Translations under genes and position numbers: made by a program
Notes under the pieces: model-generated
The model's database searches: none
Told to the model about the DNA's origin: nothing
The model's input: the letters and a program-made list of their open reading frames with translations, nothing else
Assembly: GCF_001642795.1 (NCBI RefSeq)
Contig: NZ_LKEH01000031.1
Span: forward strand, 1-64,000
Reading direction: 5' to 3'
DNA length: 64,000 bases
Origin: Pseudomonas viridiflava
GTDB lineage: Bacteria > Pseudomonadota > Gammaproteobacteria > Pseudomonadales > Pseudomonadaceae
Shown: in pieces, positions 7,809-18,331 of the stretch
How the letters are laid out: every line of letters begins with the position of its first letter
Numbering within the stretch: the stretch's first letter is position 1

Positions 7809-9341
7809 TTACCGGGCCGAAGCGAGTTGAGTGAAGGCAGTGCCTAGCCATTGCTGCACGCCGTGCATGGTCGCTGCCGAGGTGTCGAGGATCGGCTGCG
7901 GGAAGACCCCGAGCACGATCAGCAACACGGCAAGGCCCAGCACCATGATCATTTCCCGTCCATCCATGCCCTTGAGAATCTCGTCCGATTTGGACGGGCC
8001 GAAATAGGCGCGGTGGATCATGATCAGCGAGTAGACAGAACCGAATACCAGACCGGAAGTGGCAATGGCCGTGACCCATGGCGAGCTGACAAAACTGCCC
8101 AGCAGGATCAGGAACTCACCGACGAAGTTACCGGTGCCCGGCAGACCCAGGGAGGCGGCTGCAAAGAACAGGCTGATGGCCGGCAGGTAGGCGATGCGCG
8201 ACCAGAGGCCACCCATCTCGCGCATGTCACGCGTGTGCAGGCGCTCGTACAACTGACCACTGAGGATAAACAGCGCAGCGGCCGACAGACCATGCGCCAG
8301 CATCTGCACGACGACGCCTTGCAGAGCCTGCTGGCTGCCGGAGTAAATGCCGATCAGTACGAAACCCATGTGCGAGACGCTGGAAAACGCGATCAGACGC
8401 TTGATGTCGGTCTGTGCAAAAGCCAGGAAGGCACCGTAGAAGATGCCGACCAGACCGAGCGTCATTGCGATCGGCGCGAACTCTGCCGAGGCATTCGGGA
8501 ACAGAGGCAGCGCGAAACGCAGCAGGCCGTAGGCCGCAGTCTTCAGCAGGATACCCGCCAGATCGACGGAACCCGCTGTCGGCGCCTGAGCGTGAGCATC
8601 CGGCAGCCAGGAATGGAACGGCACGACCGGCAGCTTCACCGCAAACGCGATGAAGAAGCCCAGCATCAGAATGTACTCGGTACCCGGTGCCAGCTTGGTT
8701 TTCAACAGGTCGGCGTAGGCGAAGGTGATCACGCCGGTCTGATTGAAGTGCACCAGCACCAGACCCAGAATCGCCACCAGCATGATCAGACCGCTGGCCT
8801 GAGTGAAGATGAAGAACTTGGTCGCAGCGTAAATACGGGTCTTCTTGCCGTCTGCCGAGCTGTGACCCCAGAGCGCGATGAGGAAGTACATCGGCACCAG
8901 CATCATTTCCCAGAAGAAGAAGAACATGAACAGGTCGATGGCGAGGAACACGCCAACCACACCGCCCAGGATCCACATCAGGTTCAGGTGGAAGAAGCCC
9001 ACCTTGCGCTGAATCTCTTTCCAGGAGCAGAGCACCGACAGCACGCCGAGCAGGCCGGTCAGCAGAATCATCAGCAACGACAGGCCATCAAGCGCCAGGT
9101 GTACGTCGATGCCGAAACGGGTGATCCACGGCTGATGGAATTCCAGGGTCCAGGTCGGATCCGCGCCGGGCACCGGCGCGTAGCCGAAGTTGCCGGTGGC
9201 CCAGAGCCAGAGGCCCAGGGCCAGTTCGAGGGTCATGGTCAGCAGCGCGATCCAGCGCGGAAGGGTAGGGCCGAAGCGCTCACCCAGCCAGCACAGCAGG
9301 CCGCCGATAAAGGGGATCAGGATTAGCCAAGGCAGAATCAT
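7809..9341 (-). CDS. nuoM: NADH-quinone oxidoreductase subunit M
   Basis: A 510-residue antiporter-like proton-pumping subunit of complex I. Around 14 transmembrane helices are apparent. The conserved motif VKLPVVPFHSWLPDAH, with its channel lysine, and the SSVSHMGFVLIGIY helix are intact. The early glutamate in FFFWEMMLVPMYFL, needed for pumping in studied homologues, is present. It lies between nuoL and nuoN in the standard order. Confidence 0.97.
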   Translation of the reverse strand: MILPWLILIPFIGGLLCWLGERFGPTLPRWIALLTMTLELALGLWLWATGNFGYAPVPGADPTWTLEFHQPWITRFGIDVHLALDGLSLLMILLTGLLGVLSVLCSWKEIQRKVGFFHLNLMWILGGVVGVFLAIDLFMFFFFWEMMLVPMYFLIALWGHSSADGKKTRIYAATKFFIFTQASGLIMLVAILGLVLVHFNQTGVITFAYADLLKTKLAPGTEYILMLGFFIAFAVKLPVVPFHSWLPDAHAQAPTAGSVDLAGILLKTAAYGLLRFALPLFPNASAEFAPIAMTLGLVGIFYGAFLAFAQTDIKRLIAFSSVSHMGFVLIGIYSGSQQALQGVVVQMLAHGLSAAALFILSGQLYERLHTRDMREMGGLWSRIAYLPAISLFFAAASLGLPGTGNFVGEFLILLGSFVSSPWVTAIATSGLVFGSVYSLIMIHRAYFGPSKSDEILKGMDGREMIMVLGLAVLLIVLGVFPQPILDTSAATMHGVQQWLGTAFTQLASAR

Positions 9342-9380
9342 GACGGGCTCAATTCCTTTCGCAAATTCGCAAGGTTCATG

Positions 9381-11230
<1,850 letters not shown>

Positions 11231-11234
<4 letters not shown>

Positions 11235-11539
11235 CCGCGCATCTCACTGGCAGCGTCGATATCGAGCGTGTGGAAGCGGCGATACAGTTGCATCAGGATC
11301 GCCAGGCCAATACTGGCCTCGGCGGCTGCAAGGCTGATCACCAGGATGAACATGACCTGTCCATCCGGCTGCGCCCAGCGGCTGCCGGCAACGACGAACG
11401 CCAGAGCTGAGGCGTTCATCATGATTTCGAGGCTCATCAACACGAAGAGAATGTTGCGTCGCACCATCAGGCCGACCAGGCCGAGGCAGAACAGGACACC
11501 GGCAACCGCCAGGCCGTGTTCCAGAGGGATAGCATTCAT
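11231..11539 (-). CDS. nuoK: NADH-quinone oxidoreductase subunit K
   Basis: A 102-residue protein with three transmembrane helices. The two conserved membrane glutamates of NuoK are visible, one in MSLEIMMNA near residue 36 and one in [11 protein letters not shown] near residue 72. These belong to the proton path linking the quinone site to the antiporter subunits. It overlaps both neighbours by 4 bases, indicating translational coupling. Confidence 0.97.
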
Positions 11540-12045
11540 TGGCTTGGCTCCTTCGCCTCGTTGCGGCCCAGGTGGAATGCCGTGACTGCAGCTGCAAGCA
11601 GCAGCATCGAGGCAAGTTCCACGACGAGCAGATAAGGCCCGAACAGGCTGATACCGACCGCCTTGGCGTCGACCGTGGTGTGACCGATGGCAGCGCCGGT
11701 CTGGTTGGCGAACAGCACATACAGCAGCTCTGCCAGCAACAACACGCCGAGGATGACCGGACCGAGCCAGATACCCGGCTTCAGCCAGGTACGTTCCTGC
11801 TCGACCGAGGCCGGGCCAAGGTTGAGCATCATGACCACGAACACGAACAGCACCATGATAGCGCCAGCGTAGGCGATGACTTCCAGCACACCGGCGAACG
11901 GTGCGCCAAGACTGAAGAACGTCATGGCGACGGCGATCAGCGAAATGATCAGGTAGAGCAGGGCGTGCACCGGATTCGTGTTCGTGATCACCCGCAGGGT
12001 GGACACGACAGCGATACCGGATGCGAAATAGAAAGCGAATTCCAT
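11536..12045 (-). CDS. nuoJ: NADH-quinone oxidoreductase subunit J
   Basis: A 169-residue protein with five transmembrane helices. The conserved helix 3 ([20 protein letters not shown]), which has a pi-bulge in solved complex I structures, is present. The frame stays open further upstream, but the ATG at 12045 is preceded by a good AAGGAAG ribosome-binding site and gives the usual family N terminus MEFAFYF, so that start is chosen. The gene overlaps nuoK by 4 bases and follows nuoI by 10 bases. Confidence 0.96.
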
Positions 12046-12055
12046 CTTTACTTCC

Positions 12056-12604
12056 TTAAGGCAGCAAGCTCTTGACGTTGATCGGCTCGGCTTCGTTCTG
12101 CGCGGAGCCCTTGGGCTTGCCGGCAACGGCCATGCCCGCAACGCGGTAGAAGTTGTAGTCGGGGTTCTTGCCGGGGCCGGAGATCAGCAGATCTTCCTTC
12201 TCGTACACCAGATCCTGACGTTTGAAGTCGGCCATCTCGAAGTCCGGCGTAAGCTGGATTGCGGTGGTCGGGCAGGCTTCTTCACACAGACCGCAGAAAA
12301 TGCAGCGTGAGAAGTTGATGCGGAAGAAGTCCGGATACCAGCGGCCGTCCTCTTTCTCCGCCTTCTGCAACGAAATGCAGCCCACCGGGCAGGCCACGGC
12401 GCACAGGTTGCAGGCCACGCAGCGCTCTTCACCATCGGGGTCACGCGTCAGAACGATACGGCCACGGTAGCGGGGCGGCAGGTAAACCTGCTCCTCGGGG
12501 TATTGCAGGGTGTCGCGTTTGCGGAAGCCGTGACCGAACACCATCACCAGGCTGCGCAATTGGGTACCAGTACCCTTAACGATGTCGCCAATATATTTGA
12601 ACAT
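12056..12604 (-). CDS. nuoI: NADH-quinone oxidoreductase subunit I
   Basis: A 182-residue peripheral-arm subunit binding two [4Fe-4S] clusters (N6a and N6b). Both ferredoxin motifs are complete: CVACNLCAVACP near residues 61-72 and CIFCGLCEEACP near 100-111. It passes electrons from NuoG to cluster N2 in NuoB. The length and the N-terminal amphipathic region are typical of the gamma-proteobacterial form. Confidence 0.97.
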   Translation of the reverse strand: MFKYIGDIVKGTGTQLRSLVMVFGHGFRKRDTLQYPEEQVYLPPRYRGRIVLTRDPDGEERCVACNLCAVACPVGCISLQKAEKEDGRWYPDFFRINFSRCIFCGLCEEACPTTAIQLTPDFEMADFKRQDLVYEKEDLLISGPGKNPDYNFYRVAGMAVAGKPKGSAQNEAEPINVKSLLP

Positions 12605-12615
12605 GGGTCAAATCC

Positions 12616-13623
12616 TCACTGAACCGAGCCTGCCGGTGTGTTCAACAACACAATCGCAGCAGTCACCAGCAAATTGATCAGGGTCAGCGGCAGACAGAAT
12701 TTCCAGCTGAAGTCCATGACCTGGTCATAACGTGGGCGCGGAATGGAAGCGCGCAACAGAATGAACAGCATGATGAAGAACGCGGTTTTCAAGGCGAACC
12801 AGAAGAAGGCCAGCGATGGCAGGATATCGAACGGGCCGTGCCAGCCGCCGAAGAACAGGGTCACCAGCAACGCCGAGATCAGAATGATGCCGATGTATTC
12901 GCCAACGAAGAACATGCCCCATTTCATGCCGGCATATTCGATGTGGTAACCGTCGGCCAGTTCCTGCTCGGCTTCCGGCTGGTCGAATGGGTGACGGTGA
13001 GTCACTGCCACGCCTGCGATGAAGAACGTACAGAAGCCAAAGAACTGCGGAATGATGAACCACAGGTTCTGCGCCTGATATTCGACGATGTCGCGCATGT
13101 TGAACGAGCCGACCTGGACCACGATGCCCATCAGCGCCAGGCCCATGAACACTTCGTAGGACACGGTCTGCGCCGAGGCACGCAAGCTGCCCAGCAGGGC
13201 GAACTTGTTATTGCTCGACCAGCCAGCGAACAGCACCGCATACACCGAGAGACCGGCCATGGCGAAAAAGAACAGCAGGCCGATGTTCAGATCCGCCACG
13301 CCCCAGGTGGGAGTGATCGGGATCACGGCGAACGCGATCAGCAGGGCACTCATGGCCACGACCGGCGCCAGGGTGAAGATCACCTTGTCGGCGAACGGAG
13401 GCGTCCAGTCTTCCTTGAAGAACATTTTCAGCATGTCGGCAGCGATCTGGAACATGCCGAACGGGCCGACGCGGTTCGGACCGTAACGGTCCTGCCACCA
13501 GCCCAGCAGGCGACGTTCCACGAAACTGAGCAACGCACCGCAGACAACGACGGCCAGCAACACCACGATGGCCTTGACGACCGCGATGATTGCGTCAATC
13601 ACTTCAGGGGTGAACCAGGTCAT
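12616..13623 (-). CDS. nuoH: NADH-quinone oxidoreductase subunit H
   Basis: A 335-residue membrane subunit that forms much of the quinone-binding cavity, joining the peripheral and membrane arms. About eight transmembrane helices are seen. The signature RRLLGWWQDRYGPNRVGPFG near the N terminus and the acidic loop FDQPEAEQELADGYHIEY, part of the proton-entry path, are intact. The start overlaps the nuoG stop (ATGA). Confidence 0.97.
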   Translation of the reverse strand: MTWFTPEVIDAIIAVVKAIVVLLAVVVCGALLSFVERRLLGWWQDRYGPNRVGPFGMFQIAADMLKMFFKEDWTPPFADKVIFTLAPVVAMSALLIAFAVIPITPTWGVADLNIGLLFFFAMAGLSVYAVLFAGWSSNNKFALLGSLRASAQTVSYEVFMGLALMGIVVQVGSFNMRDIVEYQAQNLWFIIPQFFGFCTFFIAGVAVTHRHPFDQPEAEQELADGYHIEYAGMKWGMFFVGEYIGIILISALLVTLFFGGWHGPFDILPSLAFFWFALKTAFFIMLFILLRASIPRPRYDQVMDFSWKFCLPLTLINLLVTAAIVLLNTPAGSVQ

Positions 13624-16337
13624 TGCGCTGCCTCCTGCAGACCGTCAACGGATTTGCCGAACACTGCCGGAGGAATGCCCGGCAGACCTGCCGGCAGTGC
13701 AACCAGACCGGCGCCGAGTTCTTCGTTGATGCGCAGCGGCAACTTCAGAGTCTGACCCGCGACATTGAGCGAGATCAGCGCGCCTTCGTTGACGCCCAGA
13801 CGATCCGCTTCCGACTTGGCCAGTGCCACGTAGGCCTGTGGAATGCGCTCCTGAACCGGTGCCGCCAGAGACGAGGTTTCGTCGCTGCCGAACAGGTGGA
13901 AGAACGGCACAACCTGCCAGGTGCCACGCTCTGGTGCAAAAGCACGAGGAACGCTGGCGAACCAGGACAGGCCGTCGCCCTTGCTTTCGATCAGGCGTGT
14001 GCCCGGATCGCCAGCACGCAGATGACCACCGACTTCGTCCTGGAACTTGTTCCAGGCCTGTGGCGAGTTCCAGCCCGGAGACCAGGCGAACGGCACTTGC
14101 TGGCGCGGCTCGGCAGAACCCGAATAACCTTCCATGGAGAAGGCAAACGCGGTGTCCTTGTCTTGCGAGGTGCGCGGTTCATGAACGCTGATGTTGGCGC
14201 GCATGGAGGTACGACCGCTGTAACGCAGGGGCTCGCGAGCCAGTTTCAGGCCTTTTATGCGGAACGAAGCTGACGGTGCGGCATTGACGATACCGGCCAG
14301 TTGCGGAGAGCTGCTGGCGCAGGCTTCGGTGACATGGTCGAGTTGTGTCCAGTCCACCGGCTTGTTGAGCAGGGTCGCACGCAGTGCATGCAGCCAGCGC
14401 CAGCCCTCATGGATCATGATGCTGGCATCCAGGTAGGTTGGATCGAACACCTGGAAGAAGCGCTGGGCACGGCCTTCCTGGCTGACCAGCGTACCGTCGC
14501 CTTCGGCGAAGCTGGCAGCGGGCAGAACCAGATGGGCACGATCGGAAGTCGGCGTTTTCTGATGATCGGCAACGATCACCACTTTCGCGGCGCTCAGTGC
14601 AGCGTCAACCAGCGAGGCATCGACGCGGCGATAAAGGTCGTTTTCCAGCACCACGATCGCGTCGGCCTTGCCGGAAATGACAGCTTGCAGCGCAGCGTCA
14701 ACCGACTCACCGCCGAACATGGCCAGACCCATGCTGTTGGCTTCCGGCACGATCAGGCTGATGGAGCCTTGCTTGTCGCGCAGCTTCAAGGCCTTGGCGA
14801 TGTTCGCGGCGGCTTCGATCAGTGCGGTCGAACCCAGCGAGCTGCCGGAAATGATCAGTGGACGCTTGGCAGCGAGCAGGGCGTCGGCAATGCGTTGGGC
14901 CAGTTCCAGTGCTTCGCTGTCCAGGCCTTCGACGGCCGGCGCGCTGGCATCCAGTGCGTGGGCAACGGCGAAACCGATACGGGCCAGATCATCCGGCGCA
15001 GCATGCACACACTCTTCAGCCACATCGTCCAGACGGGTTTCAGCCAGGCTGGCGATAAACAGCGGGTTCAGCTCGTGCTGGCCAATGTTCTTCACGGCAG
15101 CGTCCAGCCATGGCTGGACTTTCATGGCCGCAGCCATGTCTTCCGCCTTGCCCTTGACGGCCTGACGCAGACCCAATGCCATACGGGCAGCGGTCTGGGT
15201 CAGGTCTTCGCCCAGGACAAAGATGGCGTCGTGATCTTCGATGTCACGCAGGGTAGGAACCGGCAGCGGGCTGTCGTTCAGAACCTTGAGGATCAGACGG
15301 ATACGCTCCAGCTCACCGGCCTCGATGCCGCTGTAGTAGTGCTCGGCACCCACCAGTTCGCGCAGGGCATGGTTGCTTTCCAGGCTGGCGCGTGGCGAGC
15401 CGATGCCCACGATGTTGCGCCCGCGCAGCAGATCGGCCGCCTTGTCCAGTGCTTCGTCCAGGCTCAGTTTGACCTGACCGTTGGCGAGCAGTGGCTGGCG
15501 AGGACGATCCTTGCGGTTGACGTAGCCATAGCCGAAGCGGCCACGGTCGCACAGGAAATACTGGTTCACGGAACCGTTGTAGCGGTTCTCGATGCGACGC
15601 AGTTCGCCATAACGCTCGCCCGGGCTGATGTTGCAGCCGCTGGAGCAGCCATGGCAGATGCTTGGCGAGAACTGCATGTCCCACTTGCGGTTGTAGCGCT
15701 CGGAGTGGGTCTTGTCGGTGAACACACCGGTCGGACAGACCTCGGTGAGGTTGCCGGAGAATTCGCTTTCCAGCGTGCCGTCTTCAACGCGACCGAAGTA
15801 GACGTTGTCGTGTGCGCCGTAAACGCCCAGATCCGTACCGCCCGCATAGTCCTTGTAGAAACGGACGCAGCGATAGCAGGCGATGCAGCGGTTCATCTCG
15901 TGCGCGATGAACGGCCCCAGCTCCTGATTCTGGTGGGTGCGTTTGGTGAAGCGATAACGGCGCTCGTTGTGGCCCGTCATCACTGTCATATCTTGCAGGT
16001 GGCAGTGACCGCCTTCTTCGCAGACCGGGCAGTCGTGCGGGTGGTTGGTCATCAGCCATTCGACGACACTGGCGCGGAACGCCTTGGATTCATCGTCTTC
16101 GATGGAAATCCAGGTGTTGTCGGTGGCTGGCGTCATGCAGGACATCACGATACGACCACGCGTGTCGTTCTCGTCGGTGTACTGCTTGACCGCACATTGG
16201 CGACAGGCGCCAACGCTGCCCAGGGCAGGGTGCCAGCAGAAATAGGGAATATCGAGGCCCAGCGACAGGCAAGCCTGTAACAGGTTGTCTGCGCCATCGA
16301 CTTCGAGGGCTTTGCCGTCTACGTGGATAGTAGCCAT
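13620..16337 (-). CDS. nuoG: NADH-quinone oxidoreductase subunit G
   Basis: A 905-residue iron-sulfur subunit. The N-terminal [2Fe-2S] region (C-W-H near 34, then CRQC near 45-48), the histidine-cysteine motif HDCPVCEEGGHCHLQD near 100 for cluster N5, the CIACYRCVRFYKD [4Fe-4S] motif near 150, and the additional CHGCSSGCNI motif near 228-238 for cluster N7 are all present. The rest is a molybdopterin-oxidoreductase-like fold without molybdenum. Its start is preceded by an unusually long 139-base gap from nuoF with two strong hairpins. Confidence 0.97.
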   Translation of the reverse strand: MATIHVDGKALEVDGADNLLQACLSLGLDIPYFCWHPALGSVGACRQCAVKQYTDENDTRGRIVMSCMTPATDNTWISIEDDESKAFRASVVEWLMTNHPHDCPVCEEGGHCHLQDMTVMTGHNERRYRFTKRTHQNQELGPFIAHEMNRCIACYRCVRFYKDYAGGTDLGVYGAHDNVYFGRVEDGTLESEFSGNLTEVCPTGVFTDKTHSERYNRKWDMQFSPSICHGCSSGCNISPGERYGELRRIENRYNGSVNQYFLCDRGRFGYGYVNRKDRPRQPLLANGQVKLSLDEALDKAADLLRGRNIVGIGSPRASLESNHALRELVGAEHYYSGIEAGELERIRLILKVLNDSPLPVPTLRDIEDHDAIFVLGEDLTQTAARMALGLRQAVKGKAEDMAAAMKVQPWLDAAVKNIGQHELNPLFIASLAETRLDDVAEECVHAAPDDLARIGFAVAHALDASAPAVEGLDSEALELAQRIADALLAAKRPLIISGSSLGSTALIEAAANIAKALKLRDKQGSISLIVPEANSMGLAMFGGESVDAALQAVISGKADAIVVLENDLYRRVDASLVDAALSAAKVVIVADHQKTPTSDRAHLVLPAASFAEGDGTLVSQEGRAQRFFQVFDPTYLDASIMIHEGWRWLHALRATLLNKPVDWTQLDHVTEACASSSPQLAGIVNAAPSASFRIKGLKLAREPLRYSGRTSMRANISVHEPRTSQDKDTAFAFSMEGYSGSAEPRQQVPFAWSPGWNSPQAWNKFQDEVGGHLRAGDPGTRLIESKGDGLSWFASVPRAFAPERGTWQVVPFFHLFGSDETSSLAAPVQERIPQAYVALAKSEADRLGVNEGALISLNVAGQTLKLPLRINEELGAGLVALPAGLPGIPPAVFGKSVDGLQEAAQ

Positions 16338-16396
16338 GGTTCAAAGATCTTCGTTGGCCCGTTGTCAGCAGGCGTGGCTAATGGAATCTCGGTAGC

Positions 16397-16465
16397 ACCT
16401 GCAGCGTTCAGCCCGTCAGGGCGTCAGCAGGTACGAGGACGGCGGCCTTGAAAAGTCCGCCGTCC
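16397..16465 (-). promoter_or_regulatory. Two stem-loops in the nuoF-nuoG gap
   Basis: Inside the only long gap of the operon sit two stems: GGACGGCGG/CCGCCGTCC (16437-16445 with 16457-16465) and CACCTGC/GCAGGT (16397-16432) with an inner GCCC/GGGC stem. No T-run follows on the minus strand, so they look more like mRNA processing or stability elements than terminators. Confidence 0.6.
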
Positions 16466-16476
16466 GGTGTGTCTTG

Positions 16477-17835
16477 TTATGCGCCGACCATGGTCGGACT
16501 TTTGCCGGGTGTCAGCGTGTCAGGTCGTGCGGGTGCGATACCGGCTTCGAACTCGGAACGGAAGTATTTGATCGCACTGCCCAGCGGTTCGACGGCTCCT
16601 GGTGCGTGTGCACAGAAGGTCTTGCCAGGGCCGAGGAAATTGACGAGACCCAGCAGGGTTTCGATATCGCCCGGCTGGCCCTGACCGTTCTCGATCGCAC
16701 GCAGCATCTTCACGCTCCATGGCAGACCGTCGCGGCATGGCGTACAGAACCCGCAGGATTCCTGAGCGAAAAACTCTTCCATGTTGCGCAGCAGCGAAAC
16801 CATGTTCACCGAGTCATCGACTGCCATGGCCAAACCGGTACCCATCCGCGTACCGACCTTGGCGATGCCGCCGGCGTACATCTGAGCGTCGAGGTGTTCA
16901 GGCAGCAGGAAACCGGTACCGGCGCCGCCTGGCTGCCAGCACTTGAGCTTGAAGCCGTCGCGCATGCCACCCGCATAGTCTTCGAACAGCTCGCGGGCCT
17001 GTACGCCGAATGGCAGCTCCCACAGGCCAGGATTCTTGACCTTGCCGGAGAAGCCCATCAGCTTGGTGCCGTGGTCTTCACTGCCTTCGCGGGCGAGCGA
17101 TTTGTACCAGTCGTTGCCGTTGTTGACGATGGCCGGCACGTTGCACAGGGTTTCAACGTTGTTCACGCAGGTCGGCTTGCCCCAGACACCCACGGCAGCG
17201 GGGAAGGGCGGCTTGGAACGCGGGTTGGCGCGACGGCCTTCCAGGGAGTTGATCAGTGCTGTTTCTTCACCACAGATGTAGCGACCGGCACCGGTGTGCA
17301 CGAACAGTTCGAAATCAAAGCCCGTGCCCAGAATGTTCTTGCCCAGCAGACCCGCTGCCTTGGCTTCGGCCACGGCGCGGTTCAGGTGCTTGGCCGCAGT
17401 AACGTATTCGCCACGCAGGAAGATGTAGCCGCGATAGGCTTTCAGTGCCTTGGCGCTGATCAGCATGCCCTCGACCAGCAGATGGGGCAGTTGCTCCATC
17501 AACATGCGGTCCTTCCAAGTGTTGGGCTCCATTTCGTCCGCGTTGCACAGCAGGTAGCGGATGTTCATGGATTCGTCTTTGGGCATCAGGCCCCACTTCA
17601 CGCCAGTGGGGAAGCCTGCGCCGCCGCGACCCTTGAGGCCGGAGTCCTTGACGGACTGGACGATTTCGTCGGCTGATTGCTGGAGCAACGCCTTGCGTGC
17701 TGCTGCGTAGCCGTCTTTGGTCTGATATTCGTCAAGCCACACCGGCTCGCCGTCGTCACGCAGACGCCAGGTCAGCGGATGAGTTTCTGCGGTGCGCGCA
17801 ATGCGGTTCGCAGGGCCGAAGGACGTGATGGTCAT
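16477..17835 (-). CDS. nuoF: NADH-quinone oxidoreductase subunit F
   Basis: A 452-residue NADH-binding subunit. It carries FMN and cluster N3 and takes hydride from NADH. The FMN/NADH glycine-rich motif GRGGAGFPTGVKWG near residues 69-82 and the second motif GAGRYICGEETALINSLEG are visible, as is the cluster motif ESCGFCTPCRDG near residue 357. It overlaps nuoE by 4 bases and works with it and NuoG as the NADH dehydrogenase module. Confidence 0.97.
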   Translation of the reverse strand: MTITSFGPANRIARTAETHPLTWRLRDDGEPVWLDEYQTKDGYAAARKALLQQSADEIVQSVKDSGLKGRGGAGFPTGVKWGLMPKDESMNIRYLLCNADEMEPNTWKDRMLMEQLPHLLVEGMLISAKALKAYRGYIFLRGEYVTAAKHLNRAVAEAKAAGLLGKNILGTGFDFELFVHTGAGRYICGEETALINSLEGRRANPRSKPPFPAAVGVWGKPTCVNNVETLCNVPAIVNNGNDWYKSLAREGSEDHGTKLMGFSGKVKNPGLWELPFGVQARELFEDYAGGMRDGFKLKCWQPGGAGTGFLLPEHLDAQMYAGGIAKVGTRMGTGLAMAVDDSVNMVSLLRNMEEFFAQESCGFCTPCRDGLPWSVKMLRAIENGQGQPGDIETLLGLVNFLGPGKTFCAHAPGAVEPLGSAIKYFRSEFEAGIAPARPDTLTPGKSPTMVGA

Positions 17836-18329
17836 AGGTAACCCTCCAGCATCTTGGCAACGCCAGCAGGCTGTACGTCGCCGAAAGTATCGTCATCGAC
17901 CATCACGGCCGGGGCCTTGTCGCAGTTGCCCAGGCAGCAAACGGGCAGCAGAGTGAAGCGGCCGTCTTCGGTGGTTTGACCCAGACCGATGCCGAGCGAA
18001 GTCTTGATCTCGTCGACCACTGACTCGTGGCCGCCGATGAAGCACACCATGCTGTTGCAGACACGGATGATGTGGCGTCCGACCGGCTGACGGAAAATCT
18101 GGCTGTAGAAAGTGGCCACGCCTTCGACGTCGCTGGCAGGAATGCCCAGCAGATCGCCAATGGCGTAGATCGCACCGTCCGGCACCCAGCCACGTTCCTT
18201 CTGAACGATCTTCAGGGCTTCGATGGACGCCGCGCGCGGGTCCTCGTAGTGATGCATTTCATGCTCGATGGCCGAGCGCTCTGTTTCGCTCAGCGCGAAA
18301 CGGTCTGTCTGGATAAGCGGGCTGTTCAT
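17832..18329 (-). CDS. nuoE: NADH-quinone oxidoreductase subunit E
   Basis: A 165-residue thioredoxin-fold [2Fe-2S] subunit (cluster N1a). The four cysteine ligands lie in CNSMVC near residues 92-97 and in CCLGNCDKAP near 133-138. The N-terminal helical bundle motif YxDPRAASIEALKIVQ is typical. It begins 2 bases after the nuoCD stop and overlaps nuoF. Confidence 0.97.
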   Translation of the reverse strand: MNSPLIQTDRFALSETERSAIEHEMHHYEDPRAASIEALKIVQKERGWVPDGAIYAIGDLLGIPASDVEGVATFYSQIFRQPVGRHIIRVCNSMVCFIGGHESVVDEIKTSLGIGLGQTTEDGRFTLLPVCCLGNCDKAPAVMVDDDTFGDVQPAGVAKMLEGYL

Positions 18330-18331
18330 GC

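Noticed and set aside
14301..16280. A 659-codon plus-strand open frame opposite nuoG
   Set aside because: Antisense shadow of a complete, conserved gene; no domain and no ribosome-binding context.
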